This document shows, in pieces, positions 35,473 to 44,003 of a stretch of 45,957 bases of DNA. The notes beneath the pieces are model-generated. The model searched no databases. It was not told the DNA's origin and saw only the letters and a list, made by a program, of their open reading frames with translations. A program made the translations under genes and the position numbers. Every line of letters begins with the position of its first letter. The first letter of the stretch is position 1. The DNA comes from CAZMFZ01 sp964565665 (GTDB lineage: Bacteria; Bacteroidota; Bacteroidia; Cytophagales; UBA9547), in assembly GCA_964565665.1 (NCBI GenBank), contig CAZMFZ010000010.1, positions 1 through 45,957 of the forward strand, read 5' to 3'.

Positions 35473-35637
35473 TTTGGGTTTGTTTTACTATTTTGCTGTA
35501 GTACTGTTAATTAATATGTATTCAAATTTATGTTAAAATCAGAGGAATACTTGGGAATACTTGGGAATAATTGGTTAGCCCAATTTTTTCGAAATGCCAA
35601 TTATCCTTTGCCGATTCCCACTAAATATTCATGTTTT

Positions 35638-36051
35638 TTATTTACTTGATTTCATGGCTTTTACAGTAGCCAACGACTTATCATTTACTAAATTATTGTA
35701 CTGTTCTGTACCAAAGCCATATATTGCGATTTTACCATCTTTATCGCTATGAACTCCCCAACCATAGCGTTTTGTAAGTGGCGAAGCTCTGAAGCATGGT
35801 TGCCCTTTTGAGAAAAATTGTTTTCTTGATTCCTCATATTCACTTTCTGCTAGGTCGATTCGGTCTGCAAATACCTGAAAAAAAACATCATCAGAAGTGA
35901 ACTTATAAGGGTTTTTACTCACTATATCGAACTGCATGTTGGCTACCAATTTAGCATTTCCTTTCAAAGGTGGAATTTCTCCATTTGTAGCTGGGCAGTC
36001 GTCTGCAATTTCAATAAAAGTATCGGAATAATTTGTGCTGTGAATTTTCAT
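35638..36051 (-). CDS. DUF6157 family protein
   Basis: 137 aa. The sequence follows the DUF6157 pattern: N-terminal TNYSDTFIEIADDCPA, EIPPLKGNAKLVANMQFD, NPYKFTSDDVFFQVFADR, and the basic PCFRASPLTKRYGWGVHSD block. No signal peptide or membrane helix, so cytoplasmic. No function is known for this widespread family. ATG 36051. Followed downstream by the SRPBCC gene on the same strand at 165 bases, a gap that includes a doubled 10-bp unit (about 35544-35566). Confidence 0.8.
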   Translation of the reverse strand: MKIHSTNYSDTFIEIADDCPATNGEIPPLKGNAKLVANMQFDIVSKNPYKFTSDDVFFQVFADRIDLAESEYEESRKQFFSKGQPCFRASPLTKRYGWGVHSDKDGKIAIYGFGTEQYNNLVNDKSLATVKAMKSSK

Positions 36052-36300
36052 TGTTGGTGTTGGCTAAGAAGCTAATTAAATACAGATATAATTTCAGCTA
36101 ATTTAAGATAATGTAGGTAATGCGGAATGCTCCAGCAAAAATGCGAGAAAAGTATTTTAAATTTATCATCCACTCTGTGTAAATTTACCAAATCAATCTC
36201 TACAATTTTGAGGTGGGAATCTTTTATTATTTAAAATCAAAACTTCTTTTTCGAAGTTATAATTTACAACCAAGCTTAAAAAAATTTAACAATCATTCTT

Positions 36301-38064
36301 ATGTGGAAATTCTTAGGTACTGTTTTAGCAATGTTTTTTGCCCTTATTCTGTTTTTTATTGTAATGATATTTGTAGTAGCTGGCATTGGAGCGGCCGTGT
36401 CTTCGGGTAAAGAGATAGTGGCGGTAAAAGAAAATTCTGTTCTCACCATTAATCTCGACAAGAAAATTCTTGAAAAGGAAATAGAAAATCCTTTCGAGGG
36501 ATTAGATATTCCATTCGCGCCTGCAAACGGGGGACTAGGACTAATTGAGCTTCGTGAGGCCATTTCCGTGGCTAAATCAGACGATAAAATCAAAGGTATT
36601 TATATTGCTGTCAGTGCTTTCCAAGGTGGGTTGGCTTCGATCGAAGAACTCAGAAATGCCTTGTTAGATTTTAAAACTTCGGGCAAATTCATTTATACGT
36701 ATTCCGAAACTTACACAGAAGGGGCGTATTATTTGGCGTCAGCCTCTGATAAAATATTTTTAAACCCCGCAGGATTGCTAGAGCTAAATGGGTATAGTTC
36801 TCGCTATCAATTTTTCAAAGGAATGTTTGAAAAGCTGGATTTGAAACCTGAAGTATTTAAAGTTGGCGATTACAAAAGTGCCATCGAACCATTTGTGCTT
36901 GATAAAATGAGCGACTATAGCAAAGAACAAGCCATTTCATATTTGAGTTCGATGAATAATTTTATGCTTAAAAACATTGCTACTTCTCGAGGACTTGAAT
37001 ATAAAAGAGTAAAATTAATTTCAGATTCTATGCTTATTCACAACCCAAACGATGCGTTGAAATATAAAATTATCACCAATGTAGGCTATTACGACCAATT
37101 TTTGGCTGCTATTAAATCGCAATTGGGTGTTGGAGAGAATGAAAAAATCAATTTTATTTCTTACAATCAATACAAGAATAGCTTTAAACCAGCAGAAAAC
37201 AATTCGAAAAATAAAATAGCTGTGATAGTGGCAGAAGGCGGTATAGATTCAGGTAAAAACGGTGACGACAAAATAGGCTCTGATGATTTATCGGAAGAAA
37301 TTCGCAAGGCAAGGCTCGATACTAATATAAAAGCAATTGTATTACGAATAAATTCGCCCGGAGGAAGTGCCATGGCCTCAGATGTGATGTGGCGTGAAGT
37401 GGTATTAACAGCCAAGAAAAAGCCTATTATTGCTTCTATGTCTGATGTGGCGGCCTCTGGTGGATACTATTTGGCTATGGGTTGCACTAAAATTGTGGCA
37501 CAACCAAACTCAATTACGGGCTCTATCGGAGTGTTTGGCTTGCTATTCAACATCAAAGATTTTCTAAAGAACAAACTTGGTATTACTAGCGATGGGGTGA
37601 AAACTGGCTTATTTTCCGACATTGGCACGCCAACCCGCGACATCACACCTTTCGAACGCAAAGCCATTCAAGAAGAAGTAAATATGATTTATGAAGATTT
37701 TACTACTAAAGCAGCTGAAGGAAGGAAAATGAGCGTTTCTGCATTGAAAAAACTAGCTTCTGGAAGGGTTTGGAGCGGTACCGAAGGCAAAGCCAATGGC
37801 TTAGTAGATGAATTGGGAGGTTTAGATAAGGCAATTAACATGGCTACACTTGAAGCAGGATTAGAAAGCGATTACAAGGTTGTTTATTTTCCAGAAAGCA
37901 AAAATTTTCTAGAAAAAATAATGGCCGATTTTCAAAAAGATGCCACTATCAAGCAACTCAAAGCCGAATTAGGTCCTTATTACTATACATACAAAAGTGT
38001 AGTCGAACTTAATAAATTGCAAGGCATTCAAGCCAGATTGCCTTATTCGGTGGTTAATGAATAG
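36301..38064 (+). CDS. sppA: signal peptide peptidase SppA, 67K type
   Basis: Membrane-bound Ser-Lys protease that degrades cleaved signal peptides. The 587-aa protein has one N-terminal membrane helix (about residues 7-32) and two tandem Clp/crotonase-like S49 domains, the long form seen in Gram-negatives. The general base is Lys192 in VGDYKSAIEPF and the nucleophile is Ser386 in DVAASGGYYLA; both are intact. INSPGGSAMASD precedes the Ser as usual. ATG 36301, in a 249-base upstream gap holding a 6-bp hairpin (36241-36258). A terminator-like hairpin follows the gene. Confidence 0.95.
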   Translation: MWKFLGTVLAMFFALILFFIVMIFVVAGIGAAVSSGKEIVAVKENSVLTINLDKKILEKEIENPFEGLDIPFAPANGGLGLIELREAISVAKSDDKIKGIYIAVSAFQGGLASIEELRNALLDFKTSGKFIYTYSETYTEGAYYLASASDKIFLNPAGLLELNGYSSRYQFFKGMFEKLDLKPEVFKVGDYKSAIEPFVLDKMSDYSKEQAISYLSSMNNFMLKNIATSRGLEYKRVKLISDSMLIHNPNDALKYKIITNVGYYDQFLAAIKSQLGVGENEKINFISYNQYKNSFKPAENNSKNKIAVIVAEGGIDSGKNGDDKIGSDDLSEEIRKARLDTNIKAIVLRINSPGGSAMASDVMWREVVLTAKKKPIIASMSDVAASGGYYLAMGCTKIVAQPNSITGSIGVFGLLFNIKDFLKNKLGITSDGVKTGLFSDIGTPTRDITPFERKAIQEEVNMIYEDFTTKAAEGRKMSVSALKKLASGRVWSGTEGKANGLVDELGGLDKAINMATLEAGLESDYKVVYFPESKNFLEKIMADFQKDATIKQLKAELGPYYYTYKSVVELNKLQGIQARLPYSVVNE

Positions 38065-38117
38065 ATAAATCGTTTTTACTATTCTTGTTAAAAGAAGTAT
38101 ATAATAGAGTGTCGCTT

Positions 38118-38152
38118 GAATCCTGCTGATATAAAAAGCAGGTTTTGTTCTT
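38118..38152 (+). terminator. probable intrinsic terminator of sppA
   Basis: cctgct (38122-38127) pairs with agcagg (38137-38142), extended by two A-T pairs across a mismatch. It is followed by TTTTG then TTCTTTTT on the plus strand, 54 bases after the stop codon. Short stem but good T-run. Confidence 0.6.
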
Positions 38153-38190
38153 TTTACATTAAAAAGTAGCATTAATTACTCAAACCTAAA

Positions 38191-39258
38191 TTGTATTTAC
38201 GAGAAAAATTAGTTTCTCGTAAATTTTGCAGCCTTTCTGGCTTAAAAGTATTTTGGGTAGGTAAATTAGCCAATTGTCAAGTGGGCGTTTTTGGTTGCTT
38301 GGTAAGCGAAAATCGCAGTAGTTTGGTAGATGCGCGGCTATTTTTGCCGGAAAGGTGGACGGATTCTGTTGAAAAATGCGATAAAGCGGGTATCCCTGAA
38401 GAGTTTCAAGTATTTCATAAAAAAACCTTGTTAGCCCTAGATATTGTGGCAAGACAACGAAAAAATGGCATCAGATTTGGCTGGGTATGAGCTGATGGAT
38501 TCTATGGAGCGGATAGCGATTTTACATCAGGTTTAGATAATCTAGGTTTGATGTTTGTGGTAGATATTCATAGTACGCAAGCCCTATATAGGGAGCAATT
38601 CGAGGTGGAAATCCCTCAAAAAGCGATAAGCGGCAAAGGAAAACTACCTTTTGTTGCTAAATCCAATAAGGCATCGGTAAAAGCGAATGACTATATAAAA
38701 ACCTTAGCAGCAACGGATTGGGCCCAAACGGTTCTACGCAATGGCACAAAGGGAGCGTTGATATGCGATGTGCATGTAAAAGAGGTGTTTAGGTTAGAAA
38801 ATGGGATTTGCAAAAGCAGAGTTTTGATAATTCGCAAGCCCCAAAATCATGGAAAAGAGGAGATAAAATACGCCTTATCGAATGCGGATTTGAACTATTA
38901 TACAGCAGCACAATTAGTAGGCTATCAGTCCGAGCGCTTTTTTATAGAACATTCATTTAAGGAAACACGTCAAAATGTAGGTATGTTTGAATATCAAGTG
39001 CAGGGTTGGAAAGCTTGGCATCACCACATGGCACTAGTGATGCAAGCAATGGCATTTTTATTGTCCGAAAAAATATATTTTGCAGACGATTTACCCCTAC
39101 TCACAGCTACCGATGTGCGAGAATTGATTATAGACATGCAACTGAATACCTCAAAAAAAGATCTTGATCTGGAAGAAAGAATAAAAATAAGGCATGAAAA
39201 ACGACAGAAAGACATAAATCGACACAAAAATAATGATGAACACTTATCAACAGTATGA
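38191..39258 (+). pseudogene. IS701-like DDE transposase, 5'-truncated and with an internal stop
   Basis: Recognisable homology begins near 38239: VGKLANCQVGVFG, then VDARLFLPERW, typical of IS701-type transposases. The part before it, including the first catalytic Asp (DDT-type) block and about 100 residues, is missing. At 38488-38490 a TGA interrupts the frame between FGWV and ADGFYG; the family has Gly there, so a single GGA-to-TGA change explains it. The second Asp (ADGFYG) and the Glu in SFKETRQNVGMFEYQVQGW remain, as does GWKAWHHHMALVMQAMAFL. The frame ends at 39258. No terminal inverted repeats or target duplication are visible. Inactive remnant. Confidence 0.85.
38196..38223. other. 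11-bp perfect inverted repeat
   Basis: tttacgagaaa (38196-38206) and tttctcgtaaa (38213-38223) are exact reverse complements with a 6-base loop, followed by four T. It stands between sppA and the start of recognisable transposase sequence (about 38239). It may be a second terminator or mark the insertion junction. Confidence 0.45.
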
Positions 39259-39263
39259 ATGTG

Positions 39264-40159
39264 CTAAAGTAGAACTAACGATAGAAGCATTAATACTGCT
39301 TTTATTTCATAAATGATTTTAGCAATTCCGGGGTTTTCGTCTAAATTATTTATTTGCAGTCCAAGTTCTTTTAAGTCTTCCATTTTTAATGACCGACCGT
39401 GAGAACGCCATTCGGAATGATTAGTTAACTTTGTTGCTATTGCATTGGCTCTTTTACTTTTGAGGTAACTATTTGCTTTGTTGTTTCTGTTTGAGTCCAA
39501 TTCGCAAATTTATATTGACACAACCATTTTTCTACCATAGATCAATAGCAAATTTCAACGCATTATAAACACCGCCAATTTCACCAGGATTTATTTGTGC
39601 TACAATCGTGGCATCAAATGGATTGATGCTATTGCTTTTAGGTGATTCCTGTTGTTTTTCAACTACCCACTCCATATAATCCTGTGCAGAAACAACTGTT
39701 CTACCAATAAAAACTTGTGCATCAATCTGTAAACTTCCCGTTTCTGTCATTGAAATGCTATTATCACCAAAGGGCTATTAGTGTTCCTGCACTTTTTGCT
39801 TCTCCAGCAATAACAAAATTTATATGACCTTTAAATTTTTTATGCAAAAATCTTACAATTTCTTCTGCTGTTTCGCCACTTCCTCCAGGTGTTTCAATGT
39901 AAAAATCAAGATTATTTGCCTTTTCAACTTCGTGTAGCAAATCGTGAATTATAAAATAGTTTTCTTGTTGTAATGATATGTCATTTTGTTCCTTATTTAA
40001 AGCCGCACAGTAAATAAAAAGATAACTATTAGTTAATTTGTTGTACCGCTTAATAAGTTCTTTTAATTCAAGTTCTGCTGGCTTAAGCTTTTTATTTATA
40101 TATTCATTAATTATTCTAGGACTTGCAATTTTGAATATTGTCTTATATTTGAACCACAA
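39264..40159 (-). pseudogene. SDH-family Clp-fold serine proteinase, multiply frameshifted
   Basis: Pieces of one protein lie in several frames. 40159-39764 carries FYIETPGGSGETAEEIVRFL and the nucleophile region GEAKSAGTLIAL. From about 39770 the next piece continues as GDNSISMTETGSLQIDAQ and INPGEIGGVYNALKFAID. A short stretch near 39450-39540 (VEKWLCQYKFANWTQTETT) is in a third frame. The end, RANAIATKLTNHSEWRSHGR and MEDLKELGLQI, is in a fourth segment to 39264. These match the serine dehydrogenase-type/ClpP-like proteinase family in order. At least three frameshifts, and the start (TTG 40159) may also be lost. The 3' end abuts the transposase remnant (5 bases). Confidence 0.8.
40123..40151 (+). 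promoter_or_regulatory. possible promoter for nuoKLMN
   Basis: TTG (40123-40125), 18-base spacer, TATATTTG (40144-40151). The -7 box matches TAnnTTTG and the spacer is one base below the usual 19-21. Predicted start near 40157, about 20 bases before the nuoK ATG. It lies over the 5' end of the decayed proteinase gene. Confidence 0.45.
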
Positions 40160-40175
40160 TTTGTGATTGCAATTT

Positions 40176-40496
40176 ATGAGTAGTATTATTCAGGTTTTAC
40201 CCCTTCAGTATTATATTCTTCTATGTCTGGCCATATTCAGTATTGGCATCATTGGGGTACTTATCAGGCGTAATGCCATAATTGTTTTTATGTCGGTAGA
40301 GTTGATGCTCAACTCTGTAAATCTACTACTTACTGCATTTTCATCTTACAAAGGCGATGCCGGAGGGCAGGTATTCGTATTTTTCATAATGGCTGTGGCT
40401 GCGGCTGAAGTGGCAGTTGGTTTGGCAATTATTGTGATGATATTTAGAAATGTGCGATCAATTGACATCAACGAAATGAGCAAGCTGAAGTGGTAA
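40176..40496 (+). CDS. nuoK: NADH-quinone oxidoreductase subunit K
   Basis: Small membrane subunit of Complex I (MrpC-like), 106 aa from ATG 40176; a TTG at 40167 would add three residues. Three membrane helices are evident. The functional glutamates of the family are present in MSVELMLNSVNLLL and in AVAAAEVAVGLAI. It starts the run nuoK-L-M-N, all on the plus strand, with a 50-base gap to nuoL. The normally preceding nuoJ is not here; mobile-element and proteinase debris lies upstream instead. Confidence 0.94.
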   Translation: MSSIIQVLPLQYYILLCLAIFSIGIIGVLIRRNAIIVFMSVELMLNSVNLLLTAFSSYKGDAGGQVFVFFIMAVAAAEVAVGLAIIVMIFRNVRSIDINEMSKLKW

Positions 40497-40546
40497 TTTA
40501 AACGTTTGAAAACGTTCTATTCAATAATAAAAGTATAATTTAAAGT

Positions 40547-42460
40547 ATGTTAAATTTAGTTTGGCTCATTCCAACACTTCCTCTGTTAGGATTTCTCATC
40601 AATGGATTGGGATATAAATCATTGCCCAAATCTTTAGCTTCGTTTATTGGAAGTGCTGCTGTACTTGGTTCATTTAGTATTGCAGTTTCGCTTTTTGTGG
40701 CGTTAATCAACAATAATATTCCTGCTACTACCATCAACTTTTACGATTTTCTCACAGTAGGCAGTTTCAATATTTCATTTTCATTTTTGATAGATGAGCT
40801 TTCTGTTTTTATGATGCTCATTATCACAGGAGTAGGATTTTTCATTCATGTGTATTCATCTGGATATATGCACGATGATGAAGGATTTAACAAATTTTTC
40901 GCTTACCTCAATCTGTTTGTATTTTTCATGCTTCTATTGGTGTTGGGATCCAATTACGTAATCATGTTCATCGGTTGGGAAGGTGTAGGATTGTGTTCAT
41001 ATTTGTTAATTGGATTTTGGTTTAAAAACAATAGTTACAACGATGCAGCTAAAAAAGCTTTTATAATCAACAGAGTAGGTGATTTGGGGTTTTTATTGGG
41101 TGTGTTTTTAATCATTGCCAACTTTGGTTCGGTCGATTATGCTACCATTTTTGAAAAAGCCAAGACTTTAGATGCTGATTTAATGGGTGTAACTGCTTTG
41201 ACTGGTATTACTATACTATTATTTATAGGTGCCACTGGAAAAAGTGCCCAAATTCCTTTATTCACTTGGCTGCCCGATGCCATGGCAGGACCTACGCCAG
41301 TATCAGCCCTTATTCATGCCGCCACTATGGTTACTGCTGGGGTTTACATGATTGCCCGTTCAAATATTTTATTTGCATTAGCCCCTGTCACGCTTGCCAT
41401 AATAGCCGCAATTGGTATTGCCACTGCACTTTTTGCAGCCACCATAGGGCTTTTCCAAAATGATATTAAAAAAGTATTGGCTTATTCTACTGTTTCTCAG
41501 CTAGGATATATGTTTTTAGGCTTGGGTGTGGGTTCATTTACTGGAGCATTATTTCATGTGATGACACATGCCTTCTTTAAGGCTTTATTGTTCTTGGGTG
41601 CCGGTTCGGTAATTCATGCCATGTCGGGCGAGCAAGACATTCGCAAAATGGGCCATCTAAAAGGCAAATTACCCATCACATTTTTTACTTTCTTAATAGG
41701 AACAATAGCTATTTCCGGAATTCCACCTTTTGCAGGCTTCTTTTCTAAAGATGAAATATTGGCTAAAGCCTTTGAAATCAGTCCAATATTGTGGGGAGCT
41801 GGTGTTTTGGGAGCTTCGTTTACGGCATTTTATATGTTCCGTTTGCTTTTTCTCACTTTCTTTGGCCAGTTCAGAGGCACGCACGATCAAGAACATCATT
41901 TACACGAATCGCCAATGTCAATGTCCATTCCTTTAATGGTATTGGCTCTCCTTTCTGTATTTGGAGGTTTTTTGAATGTTCCAGAAGTGCTGGGAGGAAG
42001 TTCACTATTAGCAGAATATTTTGCACCCATTTTTGCTGATTCAAAGTTGATTCTAGGCGAAGGTCATCACTTGAGTGATAGCCTAGAATATATATTAATG
42101 GGGGTATCAGTTGGCGTTGCTGTATTGGCTATTATCATTGCCTATACAATATATGTAGCCCAAAAATCGGTTCCAGTGGCTGAGGGACAAGAAAAGGGAT
42201 TGGTGAAATTGATTTACAATAAATATTATGTAGATGAAATATATGATTTCATCATTCGGAAACCATTAGATGCACTTTCAGGATTTTTCTATTCCGTGAT
42301 TGAATTATTAGGCATTGATAAAATTGTAAATAGTTTTGGTGGGGCTACCATTGGCACCTCTAAAATCCTTCGTTTGCTTCAAACTGGCGATATTGGATTT
42401 TATATTTTCGCCATGGTTATTGGTATTGTTGTTATTTTAGGAATTGGTTTTTTCATTTGA
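40547..42460 (+). CDS. nuoL: NADH-quinone oxidoreductase subunit L
   Basis: Largest antiporter-like proton-pumping subunit of Complex I, 637 aa with about 16 membrane helices. Conserved blocks: GWEGVGLCSYLLIGFWF (with the key Glu), LPDAMAGPTPVSALIHAATMVTAGVYM, and STVSQLGYMFLGLG. The C-terminal lateral-helix region and the last helix (FYIFAMVIGIVVILGIGFF) are complete. ATG 40547; nuoM follows 11 bases after the stop, so the genes are cotranscribed. Confidence 0.96.
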   Translation: MLNLVWLIPTLPLLGFLINGLGYKSLPKSLASFIGSAAVLGSFSIAVSLFVALINNNIPATTINFYDFLTVGSFNISFSFLIDELSVFMMLIITGVGFFIHVYSSGYMHDDEGFNKFFAYLNLFVFFMLLLVLGSNYVIMFIGWEGVGLCSYLLIGFWFKNNSYNDAAKKAFIINRVGDLGFLLGVFLIIANFGSVDYATIFEKAKTLDADLMGVTALTGITILLFIGATGKSAQIPLFTWLPDAMAGPTPVSALIHAATMVTAGVYMIARSNILFALAPVTLAIIAAIGIATALFAATIGLFQNDIKKVLAYSTVSQLGYMFLGLGVGSFTGALFHVMTHAFFKALLFLGAGSVIHAMSGEQDIRKMGHLKGKLPITFFTFLIGTIAISGIPPFAGFFSKDEILAKAFEISPILWGAGVLGASFTAFYMFRLLFLTFFGQFRGTHDQEHHLHESPMSMSIPLMVLALLSVFGGFLNVPEVLGGSSLLAEYFAPIFADSKLILGEGHHLSDSLEYILMGVSVGVAVLAIIIAYTIYVAQKSVPVAEGQEKGLVKLIYNKYYVDEIYDFIIRKPLDALSGFFYSVIELLGIDKIVNSFGGATIGTSKILRLLQTGDIGFYIFAMVIGIVVILGIGFFI

Positions 42461-42471
42461 TTTTATAATTC

Positions 42472-43923
42472 ATGTTTGCGTTACTGTTAGTAGTACTTCC
42501 ACTCATTCTGGCTTTTATCACTTTAATTTTCAAAGGAAATATAGCCAAATGGATAGCTTTTATTGGCTCATTACTTCCATTAGCATTGGTTTTGTATGTT
42601 TTATTTGTCAATAAAGATGCGAGTGCCAATCTTTTTGATTTCCAAACACCTTGGATACCCTCAATTGGCATCACCTTTCACTTGGGTTTAGATGGAGTGG
42701 CTTTACTTTTAGTTTTATTGACTAATGTGCTAGTGCCGCTTATTATACTTTCTTCTACTAATAATCGCCCTTACAGCAGCAATACTGCCTTTTACAGCCT
42801 TATTCTATTCATGCAATCAGCATTGGTGGGCGTTTTTTCATCGTTAGATGCTTTCTTATTTTATATCTTTTGGGAGGCCGCTTTGATACCTGTCTACTTT
42901 ATTGCTGGAATTTGGGGTGGAGAAGACAAAGTTCGTGTCACATTCAAGTTTTTTTTATATACCATATTTGGTAGTTTATTCATGCTAGTTGGCATTATCT
43001 ACATTTACATTCAAACCTCTGCACCACGTAGTTTCGACTGGACAATACTCACAACTTTGCAACTTGATTCTACGCAAGAATTATGGGTATTTCTGGCTTT
43101 CTTTTCGGCTTTCGCTATCAAAATGCCCATTTTTCCTTTCCATACTTGGCAACCTGATACCTATACTGTTTCGCCTACGCCTGCTACCATGCTGCTATCA
43201 GGCATTATGTTGAAGATGGGAATTTATGGCATTATTCGTTGGATAATACCTATTACACCTTTTGCCTTTACAGATTGGGGTTTAATTTTGTCAATATTGG
43301 CAGTAATAGGAATTGTGTATGCCTCAATTATAGCCATTTTACAAAAAGATTTCAAACGATTGATAGCCTATTCATCAATTGCCCATGTGGGTTTGATAGC
43401 TGCAGGTCTCTTTGCAGGAAATATTGAAGGAATTCAGGGGGCAATTATTCAAATGGTAAATCACGGGATAAATGTGGTGGGTATTTTCTTTGTGTTAGAA
43501 ATCATAGCCCAACGAACAGGTACACGTCAAATTGCGGAATTGGGGGGCATAGTACATTCAGCACCTAAACTTGCCATCTGTTTTGTAATCATTTTATTAG
43601 GTTCGGTTGCATTGCCGTTAACTAATGGATTTCCAGGTGAATTTTTACTTTTACTTGGGGTATATAAATTCAATATGTACCTAGGTGCTGTTGCCGGATT
43701 AACGATTATTTTGGGTGCCATCTATATGCTCAGAATGTATAAAAATATAATGTTGGGTGAAGCAAACGCAATCACTACAAATTTTCAAGATTTGACTAAT
43801 ACTGAAATGGCTGTATTAATTCCGATATGCTTGCTAGTAATTGGCTTGGGCGTTTATCCTAATTTGTTATTGCAATTTAGCGAATCAGCTGCTGTGCAAT
43901 TGGCGAATATTTTGGCCAAATAA
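42472..43923 (+). CDS. nuoM: NADH-quinone oxidoreductase subunit M
   Basis: Antiporter-like Complex I subunit of 483 aa with about 14 membrane helices. The conserved Glu is in FWEAALIPVYFIAGIWGG and the Lys in FAIKMPIFPFHTWQPDTY, followed by SPTPATMLLSGIMLKMGIYG and IAYSSIAHVGLIAAG. The HTWQPDTYTVSP form, instead of the more usual LPDAHTEAP, matches a variant common in Bacteroidota as far as I recall. ATG 42472; 80 bases to nuoN. Confidence 0.95.
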   Translation: MFALLLVVLPLILAFITLIFKGNIAKWIAFIGSLLPLALVLYVLFVNKDASANLFDFQTPWIPSIGITFHLGLDGVALLLVLLTNVLVPLIILSSTNNRPYSSNTAFYSLILFMQSALVGVFSSLDAFLFYIFWEAALIPVYFIAGIWGGEDKVRVTFKFFLYTIFGSLFMLVGIIYIYIQTSAPRSFDWTILTTLQLDSTQELWVFLAFFSAFAIKMPIFPFHTWQPDTYTVSPTPATMLLSGIMLKMGIYGIIRWIIPITPFAFTDWGLILSILAVIGIVYASIIAILQKDFKRLIAYSSIAHVGLIAAGLFAGNIEGIQGAIIQMVNHGINVVGIFFVLEIIAQRTGTRQIAELGGIVHSAPKLAICFVIILLGSVALPLTNGFPGEFLLLLGVYKFNMYLGAVAGLTIILGAIYMLRMYKNIMLGEANAITTNFQDLTNTEMAVLIPICLLVIGLGVYPNLLLQFSESAAVQLANILAK

Positions 43924-44003
43924 GTACCAAAATGATATTGTCAGGAAATTTACTATCAAGAACAGCATAATAGATTAAAAATATTTGAAGATTTCATATT
44001 GAT

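Noticed and set aside
35544..35566. Doubled 10-bp unit between the SRPBCC and DUF6157 genes
   Set aside because: Only two copies, no symmetry, and no link to a gene start or end.
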